Assembly: GCA_050747245.1 (NCBI GenBank)
Contig: JBOGNO010000002.1
Location: 248,001 to 312,000, forward strand
Reading direction: 5' to 3'
From: JBOGNO01 sp050747245
GTDB taxonomy: Bacteria > Acidobacteriota > Terriglobia > Acidiferrales > UBA7541
DNA: 64,000 nt
Shown piece by piece: positions 7,188-16,673 of the stretch (its first letter is position 1; every line of letters begins with the position of its first letter). The notes under the pieces are model-generated. The model did no database searches. It was not told the DNA's origin and saw nothing but the letters and a program-made list of their open reading frames with translations. The position numbers were made by a program, and so were the translations under genes.

Positions 7188-9334
7188 GCGAGCGCCCCGC
7201 GAATTTCCTTCTGGAGCCTGAGCGCTACGAATTCCGGGAACGGCGGCGGCATACATTCCATCTGAAACGGCGCACGTTTCTGAAGGTATTCGGTGGCGGG
7301 ATCGCAGTGTTCGCCGTTTCGCGAGAACTCTTTGCGATGCAGGAATCCGGCCGCGGGCGAGGTTTCCGGGGGGAGGAATTGCCCAAGGAAATCAGCGCGT
7401 GGCTGCACATCGGGGAAGACGGCAGGGTGACCGCGTTCACCGGCAAAGTGGAAGTGGGGCAGAACGCACGGACATCGCTCACGCAAAGCGTTGCGGACGA
7501 GCTGCGCGTGCCGTTCGCGAGCGTGAAAATGGTGATGGGCGATACGGCGCTCACGCCGTACGACATGGGCACGTTCGGGAGCCGCACGACGCCGACGATG
7601 ATGCCGCAACTCCGGCGCGTGGCGGCCGCGGCGCGCGAGTTGCTGGTGGAAGTGGCGGCCAAGGAATGGAACGTCGCGCCAGAAAAGCTGACGGCCGCAG
7701 ACGCGCGAGTGAGCGACCCCGCTTCGGGAAAATCGGCAACGTACGCGGAACTGGCACGGGGGAAAACGCTCGCGCAGGCCATCCCGGAGGAAGATCCGAT
7801 TACTCCGGCCAGCGAGTGGACCATCGCCGGAAAGCCTATTCCGAAAGTGGATGGGCGGGATTTCGTGACCGGGCGGCACCAGTACACACCGGACTTGCGG
7901 CCGGAGGGCGTGCTCTACGGCAAAGTGCTGCGTCCGGCGGCGTTCGGGGCGACGCTCGTTTCGTTCGATGGAACTAAAGCCGAGGCGATGCCCGGAGTGA
8001 CGGTGGTGCGCGACGGCGATTTTGCGGGCGTCGCGGCGCCGGATGAAGCGACGGCGATGAAGGCGCTGGCGGCGATTCGCGCGGAATGGAAAGCGGAGCC
8101 GCAGATTTCGAACAAAGAACTCTTCACCTATCTCAAGCAGAACGCCGAAACGGGCGGCGAGCGGAACGGGCGCGAAACGGGCTCCATCGAAACGGGGATG
8201 GCGCTGGCGGCGCACCGGCTTGAGGAGACGTACACGATCGCTTACATCGCGCATGCGCCGCTCGAACCTCGTGCGGCGGTGGCGGAGTGGAACGACGGCA
8301 AACTGACCGCGTGGACCGGGACGCAGCGGCCGTTCGGCGTGCGCGACGAACTTTGCGAAGCATTCCATCTCCCCGCGGCGAGCGTGCGCGTGATCATGCC
8401 GGATACCGGCGCGGCGTACGGCGGAAAGCACACAGGTGAAGCGGCAGTTGAAGCGGCGCGGCTGGCACAAGCGGCTAAGAAACCGGTGAAGCTGGTGTGG
8501 ACGCGCGAAGAAGAGTTTACGTGGGCATATTTCCGTCCCGCCGGAGTAATCGAAATCAAAAGCGGAATCGCCTCCGACGGCACGCTTACGGCATGGGAAT
8601 TTCACAACTACAATTCCGGCGCGGCGGGAATCGGAACGCCTTATGTGGTCGCGAACCAGCGGATTCAGTTTCATTCCGTGAAATCGCCGCTGCGGCAGGG
8701 GTCGTACCGGGCGCTCGCGGCCACGGCCAATCATTTCGCGCGCGAATCGCATATGGATGGACTGGCGCGCGCGGCGCAGATGGATGCGCTCGAATTCCGG
8801 CTGAAGAACATTTCCGATTCGCGGCTGCGCGACGTGTTCGAGGCCGCGGCGAAAGCCTTCGGCTGGCCGCGGATGAAAACAAAGCCCGGGCAGGGATTCG
8901 GTATCGCGGGAGGAACGGAGAAAGCCGGATTCGTTGCCACCTGCGCGGAGGTGGTGGTGGACAAGGCCACGGGCGACGCGCGCGTCGCGCGTGTGGTGAC
9001 GGCGTTCGAATGCGGAGCGATCGTGAATCCCGATGGATTGCGCAACCAGGTGGCGGGAGCCAACGTGATGGGCCTCGGCGGCGCGCTTTTCGAGGCTATC
9101 GAATTCGAGAACGGCAAGATTTTAAACGCGCATTTCGCTGATTATCGTGTGCCGCGGTTCCGTGATCTTCCGGAAATTGAGGTTGTGCTGCTCGATCGCA
9201 AGGACATTCCTTCAGCGGGAGCGGGCGAATCGCCGATTGTGGGCCTCGCGCCGGCAATCGGCAACGCCATCTTCGATGCGACCGGCACGCGGCTGCGCAG
9301 CATGCCGATGGTTCCGCACGGCTTGAAATCGTGA
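7184..9334 (+). CDS. Molybdopterin-binding large subunit of an aldehyde/isoquinoline-type oxidoreductase, Tat-exported
   Basis: 716 residues, close to IorB-type subunits. An N-terminal twin-arginine signal (KRRTFLKVFGGG, Arg 29-30) predicts export of the folded complex with its small partner. The catalytic Glu is in GAGESPIVGLAP near residue 682. The molybdenum-cofactor regions are recognisable (RPFGVRDELCEAF, GAAYGGKHTGEAAVEAAR, LRQGSYRALAATANHFARE). These enzymes hydroxylate aldehydes or N-heterocycles using water; the substrate cannot be inferred from sequence. The physiological electron acceptor, usually a cytochrome c, is not encoded nearby. Confidence 0.88.
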   Translation: MSERPANFLLEPERYEFRERRRHTFHLKRRTFLKVFGGGIAVFAVSRELFAMQESGRGRGFRGEELPKEISAWLHIGEDGRVTAFTGKVEVGQNARTSLTQSVADELRVPFASVKMVMGDTALTPYDMGTFGSRTTPTMMPQLRRVAAAARELLVEVAAKEWNVAPEKLTAADARVSDPASGKSATYAELARGKTLAQAIPEEDPITPASEWTIAGKPIPKVDGRDFVTGRHQYTPDLRPEGVLYGKVLRPAAFGATLVSFDGTKAEAMPGVTVVRDGDFAGVAAPDEATAMKALAAIRAEWKAEPQISNKELFTYLKQNAETGGERNGRETGSIETGMALAAHRLEETYTIAYIAHAPLEPRAAVAEWNDGKLTAWTGTQRPFGVRDELCEAFHLPAASVRVIMPDTGAAYGGKHTGEAAVEAARLAQAAKKPVKLVWTREEEFTWAYFRPAGVIEIKSGIASDGTLTAWEFHNYNSGAAGIGTPYVVANQRIQFHSVKSPLRQGSYRALAATANHFARESHMDGLARAAQMDALEFRLKNISDSRLRDVFEAAAKAFGWPRMKTKPGQGFGIAGGTEKAGFVATCAEVVVDKATGDARVARVVTAFECGAIVNPDGLRNQVAGANVMGLGGALFEAIEFENGKILNAHFADYRVPRFRDLPEIEVVLLDRKDIPSAGAGESPIVGLAPAIGNAIFDATGTRLRSMPMVPHGLKS

Positions 9335-9433
9335 AGCGCCGCGGAACCTCTTAAATTATTTCGATATTGCAAAACTGGCGTTTTTGGGTGAATCTTCCCT
9401 CCCCACGCGTCCCCGCGGAAGGAACGAAGAGCT

Positions 9434-10273
9434 ATGCTCGAAACCCTGGACCTGAAGAAGACCATATCGAAGGCCGCGTACTCGAGGCAGATGGATGCGC
9501 TTCAGGAAAAAATGCGCAAGCTGCAGTACGCGGCCAATGAAGCGAAAATCGCGACCACAATCTGCCTGGAGGGCTGGGACCTTTCGGGAAAAGGCACGGT
9601 GATCCGCAAGCTGACGGAGCGGTTGGATCCGCGGCTCTTCCGCGTGTATCCCGGCACGCCGCCATCTTCTCTCGAGAGGCGGTATCACTTTCTGTGGCGC
9701 TACCAGGTCAAACTGCCCAATTACGGAGAGACGGCGGTGTTCGATCATTCCTGGTACAGCCGCGTGCTGGTCGAGCGCATGGACAAGCTCACCAAGAAGC
9801 GGGTGTGGAGGGAGGCGTTCCAGCAGATCGAAGATTTCGAGCGCTGGCTGGTGGACGACGGGCAGGTGCTCATCAAATTCTGGCTGCAGATCTCCAAGAA
9901 GGAGCAGAAGATGCGTTTCCGCGCATCCGAGCAAGATCCGCTGCTGCGCTGGAAAATCACGAAGGAATACAAGCGCCACCACCGGCAGTACGAAAAATGG
10001 ACCGTGGCTGTGGAAGAGATGCTGGTGCGGACCAGCACGGCCTATGCACCTTGGACGCTGGTGGAAGCGGAAGATACGCGATGGGCGCGGGTGAAAGTTT
10101 TCCAGACGATCGTCAGCCGGCTGGAGGAAACGCTTGCGAAGCGGCAGAAACTCGCCACCGTGGGAAAGAAGAAATCCACTTCCTCGCCGAAAAGGAAACC
10201 TGTGGCAGCAAGCCACAAGAAACCCGCGGGCGTGAAAGCCATGCCGGCGGCCGCCGCCGCCGCGGCATCCTGA
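9434..10273 (+). CDS. ppk2: Polyphosphate kinase 2 family protein (first of two)
   Basis: 279 residues. PPK2 enzymes transfer phosphate between polyphosphate and nucleotides in the cytoplasm. The Walker A is EGWDLSGKGT (residues about 46-55) and the Walker B region is AVFDHSWYSRVLVER. The lid-type motif and C-terminal WTLVEAEDTRWARVKVFQT are typical. A Lys/Ala-rich tail of about 40 residues (from about residue 240) extends past the usual end and looks unstructured. It lies 10 bases before a second PPK2 gene. Whether it prefers ADP, GDP or AMP is not decidable by eye. Confidence 0.88.
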   Translation: MLETLDLKKTISKAAYSRQMDALQEKMRKLQYAANEAKIATTICLEGWDLSGKGTVIRKLTERLDPRLFRVYPGTPPSSLERRYHFLWRYQVKLPNYGETAVFDHSWYSRVLVERMDKLTKKRVWREAFQQIEDFERWLVDDGQVLIKFWLQISKKEQKMRFRASEQDPLLRWKITKEYKRHHRQYEKWTVAVEEMLVRTSTAYAPWTLVEAEDTRWARVKVFQTIVSRLEETLAKRQKLATVGKKKSTSSPKRKPVAASHKKPAGVKAMPAAAAAAAS

Positions 10274-10283
10274 GAGGAAAATC

Positions 10284-10991
10284 ATGCTCGAACGATTTGA
10301 CATGTCAAAAAAGTTGACGCCGGTCGAATATGACCGTCAGCTTCCGGAACTACAAGTGAAGCTGCGCGACTTGGAATTCCGGCTTTACCGTGAGCAGGTT
10401 CCGGTATTGTGCATTTTTGAAGGCTGGGATTCGGCGGGCAAGGGCGGGGCGATCAAGCGCATCACGGAATTGCTTGACCCGCGCGGGTATACGGTTTCCA
10501 GCTACGCCGCGCCGCAGGGCGAGGAGCGCACGCATCAGTATCTGTGGCGATTCTGGCGGAATCTGCCGCGCGCGGGGCACCTCGGCATCTTCGACCGCAG
10601 CTACTACGGCCGCGTGCTCGTGGAGCGCGTCGAGGGATTCTGCAGCGAGGCAGCATGGCGGCGGGCATACCGCGAAATCAACGAATTCGAACTGCACCAG
10701 ACTTCCTTCAATATGGTGATTTGCAAATTCTGGATTCACCTTACCAAGGAAGAACAGTTGCGGCGGTTTAAGAGCCGGGAGACGGATCCCTACCGCTCCT
10801 ATAAGCTCACCCAAGAAGATTGGCGCAACCGTTCGAAATGGGACGTATATTACGCGGCCACGGAAGATATGCTGCTCCAGACCAGCACGCCGCACGCGCC
10901 GTGGACGGTCGTCGAAGGCAACGACAAACGATACGCACGCGTGAAAGTCCTGCGCACCATCGTGGATGCCATTCACCAGCGCATCAACTGA
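10284..10991 (+). CDS. ppk2: Polyphosphate kinase 2 family protein (second of two)
   Basis: 235 residues, shorter than its upstream paralogue and without the basic tail. The Walker A is EGWDSAGKGGAIKRI and the Walker B region is GIFDRSYYGRVLVERVEG. Both copies share the start pattern MLE..D..KK, which points to an old duplication, but the sequences have diverged (for example SGKGT versus AGKGG), so the two may use different nucleotides. A GAGAGGA ribosome-binding site precedes the ATG. The pair would form a small polyphosphate/NTP module. Confidence 0.88.
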   Translation: MLERFDMSKKLTPVEYDRQLPELQVKLRDLEFRLYREQVPVLCIFEGWDSAGKGGAIKRITELLDPRGYTVSSYAAPQGEERTHQYLWRFWRNLPRAGHLGIFDRSYYGRVLVERVEGFCSEAAWRRAYREINEFELHQTSFNMVICKFWIHLTKEEQLRRFKSRETDPYRSYKLTQEDWRNRSKWDVYYAATEDMLLQTSTPHAPWTVVEGNDKRYARVKVLRTIVDAIHQRIN

Positions 10992-11006
10992 GCCGCCGCG
11001 GAAAAA

Positions 11007-14000
11007 TTAGACCGCAGCTTCGGGAGATGAAGCGGAGGGATTCTTCGATAATCGCTGCTGCGCGGACCTCATCAGCACATAGAGGGCGGGAATGAAAAGC
11101 AAATTGAGCGAGGTGGCGGCGATCATTCCGCCGAAGATTGTGGTGCCGACGGAGATGCGCCCGAGGCGGCCCGCTCCGCGCGCGAGAACCAACGGCACGA
11201 CTCCCAGGATGAATGCGAACGAGGTCATCAGGATGGGGCGCAGGCGGATGCGCGCGGCCTCGATGGCCGCTTCGGTGATGGAAAGACCCTTCTCGCGCAA
11301 CTGCTCGGCGAATTCGACGATCAGGATGGCGTTTTTCGTGGATAGGCCGATGAGCATGACCAGTCCGATCTGGCAATAAACGTCGTTCTGAAGGCCGCGC
11401 AGCGATTGCGCGCCTACCGCTCCGAGAATGGCCATGGGAACGGCGAGCATGACGATGAACGGGAGCGAAAAACTCTCGTATTGCGCCGCGAGCGTCAGAT
11501 AGACGACCAGAAATCCCAGGCCGAAGAGCAACAGGGTTTGCCCGCCGGATTGAATTTCCTCGAGCGAAAGACCCGTCCACTCATATGCGGTCCCCGGAGG
11601 GAGAGTTTTCTTGGCCAGATCGTCCATGGCGGCGATGGCGTCGCCGGAGCTGCGTCCGGGCGCGGCCGCGCCATCAATTTCAATCGAGCGGAACAAATTG
11701 TAGTGGCTGATGACCGGCGGAGTGGTGGTCTCGTGAACACGCACCAGGTTTTCGAGCGGGATCATCGCGCCGCGGTCGGAGCGAACGTAAAGCTCGCCAA
11801 TATTCTTGGGCTCGGAGCGAAACGCCGGTTGCGCCTGAACGTACACGCGGTATGCGCGGTTATTGAAATCGAAATCGTTGACGTAGCTTGAACCAATGTA
11901 GACCCCGAGTGCATCGGTAATCTGGCTGAGCGGTACTTGAAGGCTTTTTGCTTTGTCGCGGTCAATGTCAATCACGAACTGCGGGTCGTTGGCCGTGAAA
12001 TCGGTGAAGAGGCCGGTAACGTTGGAATTTCCGTGCGCCGCTTGAATCAACTTTTGCGCGATAGCGGCAAATTCTTCGGGCGGGCGGCTGGCCAAGTCCT
12101 CGAGGATGAATTGAAATCCGCCGAATTGGCCGAGACCTTCGACGGCCGCGGGCGCAAACGGAACGACGTTGGCGCCGGAGATTTCGCTTAACGGTTTGCG
12201 AAGTCGTTCAATCACCGCGTCGGCGCCCTGATCCTCGCGCTTGCGCTCGCTGTAGGGCTTGAGCGTGCCGAAAACAAGCGCGCGGTTCGGCGCGCTTCCG
12301 CCGAAGCTGAATCCCGTGACCGCGAAGCCGCCTTCGATCTCCGACTGGAGAGCCATGATGGCCTCTGCCTGCCGGGCAATGCCCGCAGTGTAGTCGAGCG
12401 AAGCGCCCTGCGGCGCCTGTATGGCGACGATGAAGTAGCCCTGATCCTCGCCGGGGATGAAACCCTTGGGGATACGCTGGTAAACAAAATAGGTCAGCGC
12501 GAGTCCGGCGAGAAAGACGAGCAGCGCGGCCAGCCTCCAGCGCAGGATGCGGTGCAGCGTGGCGCGATAGAGGGTTGTCAGGCCGGTGATTCCGCGCGTG
12601 AACCAGGCAAAGAAACCGCCGTGCTCGCGGCGTTCGTGGCCCAGAAACAGCGCAGAGAGCGAGGGCGTAAGCGTCAGGGCGTTAAAAGCCGAAATGGCCA
12701 CGGAAAAAGCGATGGTCAGAGCGAACTGGCGAAACAGGATTCCCGTTGTGCCCGGAAAAAACGCGACGGGCACGAACACGGCAATCAGGACCAAAGACGT
12801 AGCCACCACGGCGCCGGCGACTTCGCCCATGGCCACGGAGGCGGCGCGGTGCGGCTCAGAAATGCCCTCGCGGATGTGGCGCTCCACGTTTTCGATCACC
12901 ACAATCGCGTCATCCACGACGAGGCCGGTGGCCAGCGTGATGCCGAAGAGCGTGAGTGTGTTCACGCTGAAACCCAGCAGCTTCACGAACGCGAACGTGC
13001 CAACGAGCGAAACGGGAATCGTCACCGCGGGGATGAGCGTGCTGCGCCAGTCCTGCAGGAATATGAAAATCACTAGAATGACCAGGACGATGGCTTCGCC
13101 GAGGGTCATGAGCACGTCGCGAATGGATTCGCCGATCACGTCGGTGGAATCAAATGCGACGTGATACCTCATGTCCGGCGGGAAAGTTTTCGAGAGCCGC
13201 GCAAGCTCTGCCTTGGCGGCGCGGTCCACCTCCAGGGCGTTGGCGCCGGGTAGCTGCGTGAGCGCAAGGCCGACGGCTTCATGGCCATTGAACTCGAGCG
13301 AAGAATCGTAGGATTCGGCGCCCAGCTCGGCGCCGCCAACGTCTTTCAAGCGTACCAGCGTGCCATCCACGCCGGACTTGAGAATGATGTTGTTGAACTC
13401 TGCAGGCTCGACCAGGCGTCCGGTGACGCGCAGGCTGATCTGATAGGACTGTCCCGAGCGCGCGGGCGGCTCGCCAAGCTGCCCGGCGGGCACCTGGACG
13501 TTCTGCTCCGCGAGGGCGTTCACGACGTCCGTGGCCGTGAGGCCGTGTGCCGCCATCCGCGCCGGATCAAGCCACAGACGCATGGAATATTTTCGTTCAC
13601 CGAAAATGAAAACGTCCGCGACACCCGGAACGCGCTTGAGCACGTCGCGGACGTACAGGTCGAGATAATTGCTCATGAACAGGCTGTCGTATGCGCCGTG
13701 CTCGGAATAGACACCCGCGCCGAAGACGAATCCGCTGGCGGCCTTGGTGATGACGATGCCGTTGTTCTTGACGGAATTTGGCAGCCGGCCGAGGGCGGTA
13801 TTGACGCGATTCTGCACGTCCACGGCGGCGAGATCCACATCGCGCGTGATATCAAACGTGACGGTGATTCCGCTCGAGCCGTCGTTGCCGCTCGTGGAAG
13901 TCATGTATTTCATTCCCGGAGCGCCATTGATCTGCTGCTCGAGCAGCGTGGTGACGCCCGTTTCCACTTCCTGAGCGTTGGCGCCAATGTAACCACTTCC

Positions 14001-14138
14001 CACACTCACCTGTGGCGGCGCGAGATTGGGGAATTGGGCGATGGGCAGGGTGGGAATGGAAATCGCGCCCGCAAGAATAATCATCAGCGCGCAGACGGTG
14101 GCGAAAATGGGCCGGCGAATGAAAAAATCAACGAACAC
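11007..14138 (-). CDS. RND multidrug efflux permease (HAE1/AcrB type)
   Basis: 1043 residues, the standard AcrB length. The N-terminus MFVDFFIRRPIFATVCALMI is the classic first helix. Further hallmarks are GAISIPTLPIAQFP, the TM4 proton-relay Asp pair (GLVVDDAIVVIENV), FFPGTTGILFRQFALTI, and GLSTKNAILIVEFAEQLRE in TM10-11. It acts as an inner-membrane proton antiporter expelling drugs or lipids through an adaptor and an outer-membrane channel. The adaptor gene lies immediately upstream in the same operon. No TolC-like gene is in the window. Confidence 0.94.
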   Translation of the reverse strand: MFVDFFIRRPIFATVCALMIILAGAISIPTLPIAQFPNLAPPQVSVGSGYIGANAQEVETGVTTLLEQQINGAPGMKYMTSTSGNDGSSGITVTFDITRDVDLAAVDVQNRVNTALGRLPNSVKNNGIVITKAASGFVFGAGVYSEHGAYDSLFMSNYLDLYVRDVLKRVPGVADVFIFGERKYSMRLWLDPARMAAHGLTATDVVNALAEQNVQVPAGQLGEPPARSGQSYQISLRVTGRLVEPAEFNNIILKSGVDGTLVRLKDVGGAELGAESYDSSLEFNGHEAVGLALTQLPGANALEVDRAAKAELARLSKTFPPDMRYHVAFDSTDVIGESIRDVLMTLGEAIVLVILVIFIFLQDWRSTLIPAVTIPVSLVGTFAFVKLLGFSVNTLTLFGITLATGLVVDDAIVVIENVERHIREGISEPHRAASVAMGEVAGAVVATSLVLIAVFVPVAFFPGTTGILFRQFALTIAFSVAISAFNALTLTPSLSALFLGHERREHGGFFAWFTRGITGLTTLYRATLHRILRWRLAALLVFLAGLALTYFVYQRIPKGFIPGEDQGYFIVAIQAPQGASLDYTAGIARQAEAIMALQSEIEGGFAVTGFSFGGSAPNRALVFGTLKPYSERKREDQGADAVIERLRKPLSEISGANVVPFAPAAVEGLGQFGGFQFILEDLASRPPEEFAAIAQKLIQAAHGNSNVTGLFTDFTANDPQFVIDIDRDKAKSLQVPLSQITDALGVYIGSSYVNDFDFNNRAYRVYVQAQPAFRSEPKNIGELYVRSDRGAMIPLENLVRVHETTTPPVISHYNLFRSIEIDGAAAPGRSSGDAIAAMDDLAKKTLPPGTAYEWTGLSLEEIQSGGQTLLLFGLGFLVVYLTLAAQYESFSLPFIVMLAVPMAILGAVGAQSLRGLQNDVYCQIGLVMLIGLSTKNAILIVEFAEQLREKGLSITEAAIEAARIRLRPILMTSFAFILGVVPLVLARGAGRLGRISVGTTIFGGMIAATSLNLLFIPALYVLMRSAQQRLSKNPSASSPEAAV

Positions 14139-14195
14139 GGTTTCGCGATTCCTCGGTTATCAGCTTTTTCGTGTGGCTTCCTGAACCTTCGCCGC

Positions 14196-15326
14196 TCAGC
14201 GAGCCGCACCGCCCGGTGAAGTATCTCCTGCGGTTTCCGAAACCGGCGCGCCATCCACCACACCCTGCAATCCGGATACGATCAAGCGTTCACCGGGCTT
14301 CAAGCCATCGAGAACGACGTAGTTGTCGCCGGTGATTCCCGCCACGTGAATCATTCTCTGGTGCGCGGTCAGCGGCGTTCCGGGGCCTTCCGCGACGTAA
14401 ACGAAATACTGGCCGGTGATGCGCGAGACCGCCAGCACCGGAATCAAGATCCCCGGATGCACGCCCCAGGTGACGCGCGCGCGAACGTCCTCCGAGGTGC
14501 GCAGCGTGCGGCGGCTGGATTCAATGCCAGCCTTGGCCAGGACGGTTTGTGTGTCCGGCTGCACCTCAGGCGAAATGAAGTAAATGCGGCTCTGCGCGAT
14601 GACTTGGCCTGCGGTGTCGAGGATGGCGACGGCGGCGTTCCGCTGGAGATCCTTGGCGCGCTCGGCGGGAACGTAGATGTAGGCTTCCAGATCTCCCGGC
14701 TGATCCACGGTGGTAAGCAGCGTCGCCGGATTTACGCTGTCGCCCACGCGCACGGGGATGTCCCCCACCACTCCGGCGCGCGGCGCGGCGACCGTGTAGT
14801 AATGCAGTTCCACCTTCTGCTCCACCACCTGGTCCTCGAGCGCCTTGAGATTTTCGCGCGCGGTATTCACGGCGGCCTGCGCGTCATCAAGAGTTTGCTG
14901 GCTGGCCACGCCAGCGTCGAAAAGCTTCTTTGTGCGCGCTAGTTGCACTTCGTAATACTGCAGTGTCGCTTTCGCGGACGCGGTGGAGGCCTCCTGGCTG
15001 CCCACGGCTGCCTGCTGCTTCAGCGGATCAACTTGCATCAGCGGCGCGCCGGATTTCACCGCGTCGCCGGACTTCACGAAAATTTGTGTGACGTACCCGC
15101 TCACCTGCGGGTTTACCACCGCGGAATGCCGGGACTTAAGCGTTGCCAGGTACTCCGCGGTCTCCGGTACGGAAACCGTCTGTACCACAGCAGTTTTCAC
15201 GGGCGTGGCGGGAGGGGTCTGGTTTCCTTCAGCTTGCTTCTGCGCGCACCCCGCCCCGAGCGCCGCGACGCTCGCACAGGCCAGCGCCAGCGCAATCCTA
15301 CGATTTAGTTGCCACCCCGAGACCAC
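14196..15326 (-). CDS. RND efflux periplasmic adaptor (membrane fusion protein), lipoprotein
   Basis: About 376 residues. A lipobox (AALGAGC) follows a short basic N-terminus, so it is likely anchored to the inner membrane by lipid. The HlyD/AcrA core is clear: VNPQVSGYVTQIFVKSGDAVKSGAPL, then a coiled coil of about 70 residues (TASAKATLQYYEVQLARTKK), then the second lipoyl half (APRAGVVGDIPVRVGDSV). It links the RND permease 57 bases downstream to an outer-membrane channel. The GTG at 15326 is favoured because GAGGGGG lies 5 bases upstream; a TTG at 15344 is also in frame. Confidence 0.9.
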   Translation of the reverse strand: MVSGWQLNRRIALALACASVAALGAGCAQKQAEGNQTPPATPVKTAVVQTVSVPETAEYLATLKSRHSAVVNPQVSGYVTQIFVKSGDAVKSGAPLMQVDPLKQQAAVGSQEASTASAKATLQYYEVQLARTKKLFDAGVASQQTLDDAQAAVNTARENLKALEDQVVEQKVELHYYTVAAPRAGVVGDIPVRVGDSVNPATLLTTVDQPGDLEAYIYVPAERAKDLQRNAAVAILDTAGQVIAQSRIYFISPEVQPDTQTVLAKAGIESSRRTLRTSEDVRARVTWGVHPGILIPVLAVSRITGQYFVYVAEGPGTPLTAHQRMIHVAGITGDNYVVLDGLKPGERLIVSGLQGVVDGAPVSETAGDTSPGGAAR

Positions 15327-15474
15327 TGCGTCCCCCTCGGACAAAGCAATTCAAAATTCTATGTCATTAGACGGCGAACTCCAAATCCGGTAGCAGCGCT
15401 TTCTCAAGATGGGCAATGTGGTAGGCTGCCCTGCGGCACGGCTCGGTGTTCGGCTGGGCCCGCGGGATCGTCGT

Positions 15475-16620
15475 ATGAAAGCGGATAATCCTCTAGGTAA
15501 AACTGCGGTTATGGAAATCCTTTCGGAGCTGATTCGCGTACCCTCTGTGAACCCCGATCTCGCGCCCGGCGAGGGACAAGGCGAATCGGCCATAGCGGAA
15601 TTCGTGCGCGACTGGTGCGCTACGTGCGGCATCAAATGCCGGGTCGAGGAGGTCGCGCCCGGGCGTCCGAACGCCGTAGCGCGTGTTGGAAATGGCGGTA
15701 GCCCAACACTCCTGCTCTGCGCGCATCTTGATACCGTCAGCACTGCGGGGATGACCATTCCGCCGTTCGAGCCGCGCATCGAAGGCAACCGTGTATTTGG
15801 TCGCGGCAGCTACGATATGAAAAGCGGCGCCGCTGCGATATTGAGCGCGCTCGCGCAACTGGTCTGCGAGCCGCTACAAGGAACGGTGATCGCGGCGCTG
15901 GTCGCCGACGAGGAATACGCCAGCATCGGCGCATCCGATTTCGTCAAGCGCCACAAGGCCGATGCCTGCATCCTCACCGAGCCGAGCGAGGGCCGGCTGA
16001 TTCTGGCGCACAAGGGGTTTTTCTGGGCGGAGATTGTGACCGAAGGCCGCGCGGCGCATGGCAGCCGCTGGGACTTAGGCGTGAGCGCCATCGGAAAAAT
16101 GGGGAGGATTATCGCCGCACTCGAGCGTTTTGATAGCGAAGTGCTGCGCAAGCGAGTGCATTTGCTCGTTGGGTCCGCATCTCAGCACTGCAGTGTGATT
16201 CAAGGCGGTGTGGGGCCTTCGACTTATGCCCCGAGCTGCACACTGCAACTCGAGCGGCGCATGCTGCCGGGAGAGACACCGGAGCAGGTGCTCGTAGAAA
16301 TCCAGCGCGTGATTGCCGAAGCGGGCGAAGAAGCCCGCGTTCGATGCGTGATGGAGCGGCCCGCGCTGGTGTGCCCGCGCGACGCGAAAATTGCGGCCTG
16401 CGTGCGCCACGCTGCCGCCGAAGTGACCGGACACGAGCCCGAAGAGGCCGGGGTTTCCTACTGGATGGACGCCGCTATTTTTGCCGCTGCGGGAATCGAA
16501 ACGGTGAATTTCGGTGCGGGCGGCGCGGGCGCGCACGAAGCCGTGGAATGGGCGGACGCGGATTCGGTGGTGACTCTCGCCTGCGTGCTGGCGCAGGCGG
16601 CGCGCAGCTTTTGCTTGTAG
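15475..16620 (+). CDS. M20-family metallopeptidase / deacylase (ArgE-DapE-like)
   Basis: About 381 residues. Zinc amidohydrolase with the M20 signature: LLLCAHLDTVS (first His and Asp), GRGSYDMKSGAAAIL (bridging Asp), VADEEYASIGASDFV (catalytic Glu pair) and LTEPSEGRL. A dimerisation domain follows (RAAHGSRWDLGVSAI), and a final metal ligand lies in GAGGAGAHEAVEWAD. Substrate could be an N-acyl amino acid, a dipeptide or acetylornithine. There are no arginine or lysine biosynthesis neighbours, so specific naming is not justified. The ATG at 15475 is preferred over an upstream in-frame start at 15409. It is divergent from the efflux adaptor gene. Confidence 0.82.
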   Translation: MKADNPLGKTAVMEILSELIRVPSVNPDLAPGEGQGESAIAEFVRDWCATCGIKCRVEEVAPGRPNAVARVGNGGSPTLLLCAHLDTVSTAGMTIPPFEPRIEGNRVFGRGSYDMKSGAAAILSALAQLVCEPLQGTVIAALVADEEYASIGASDFVKRHKADACILTEPSEGRLILAHKGFFWAEIVTEGRAAHGSRWDLGVSAIGKMGRIIAALERFDSEVLRKRVHLLVGSASQHCSVIQGGVGPSTYAPSCTLQLERRMLPGETPEQVLVEIQRVIAEAGEEARVRCVMERPALVCPRDAKIAACVRHAAAEVTGHEPEEAGVSYWMDAAIFAAAGIETVNFGAGGAGAHEAVEWADADSVVTLACVLAQAARSFCL

Positions 16621-16673
16621 CAATTTTGCAGTCTCCGAGATTATTATTCGTTGCCTAAGGATGGATTCAATCG

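Noticed and set aside
7124..8752. 542-codon minus-strand frame opposite the molybdenum hydroxylase genes
   Set aside because: Antisense shadow; rich in Arg and His as usual for such frames.
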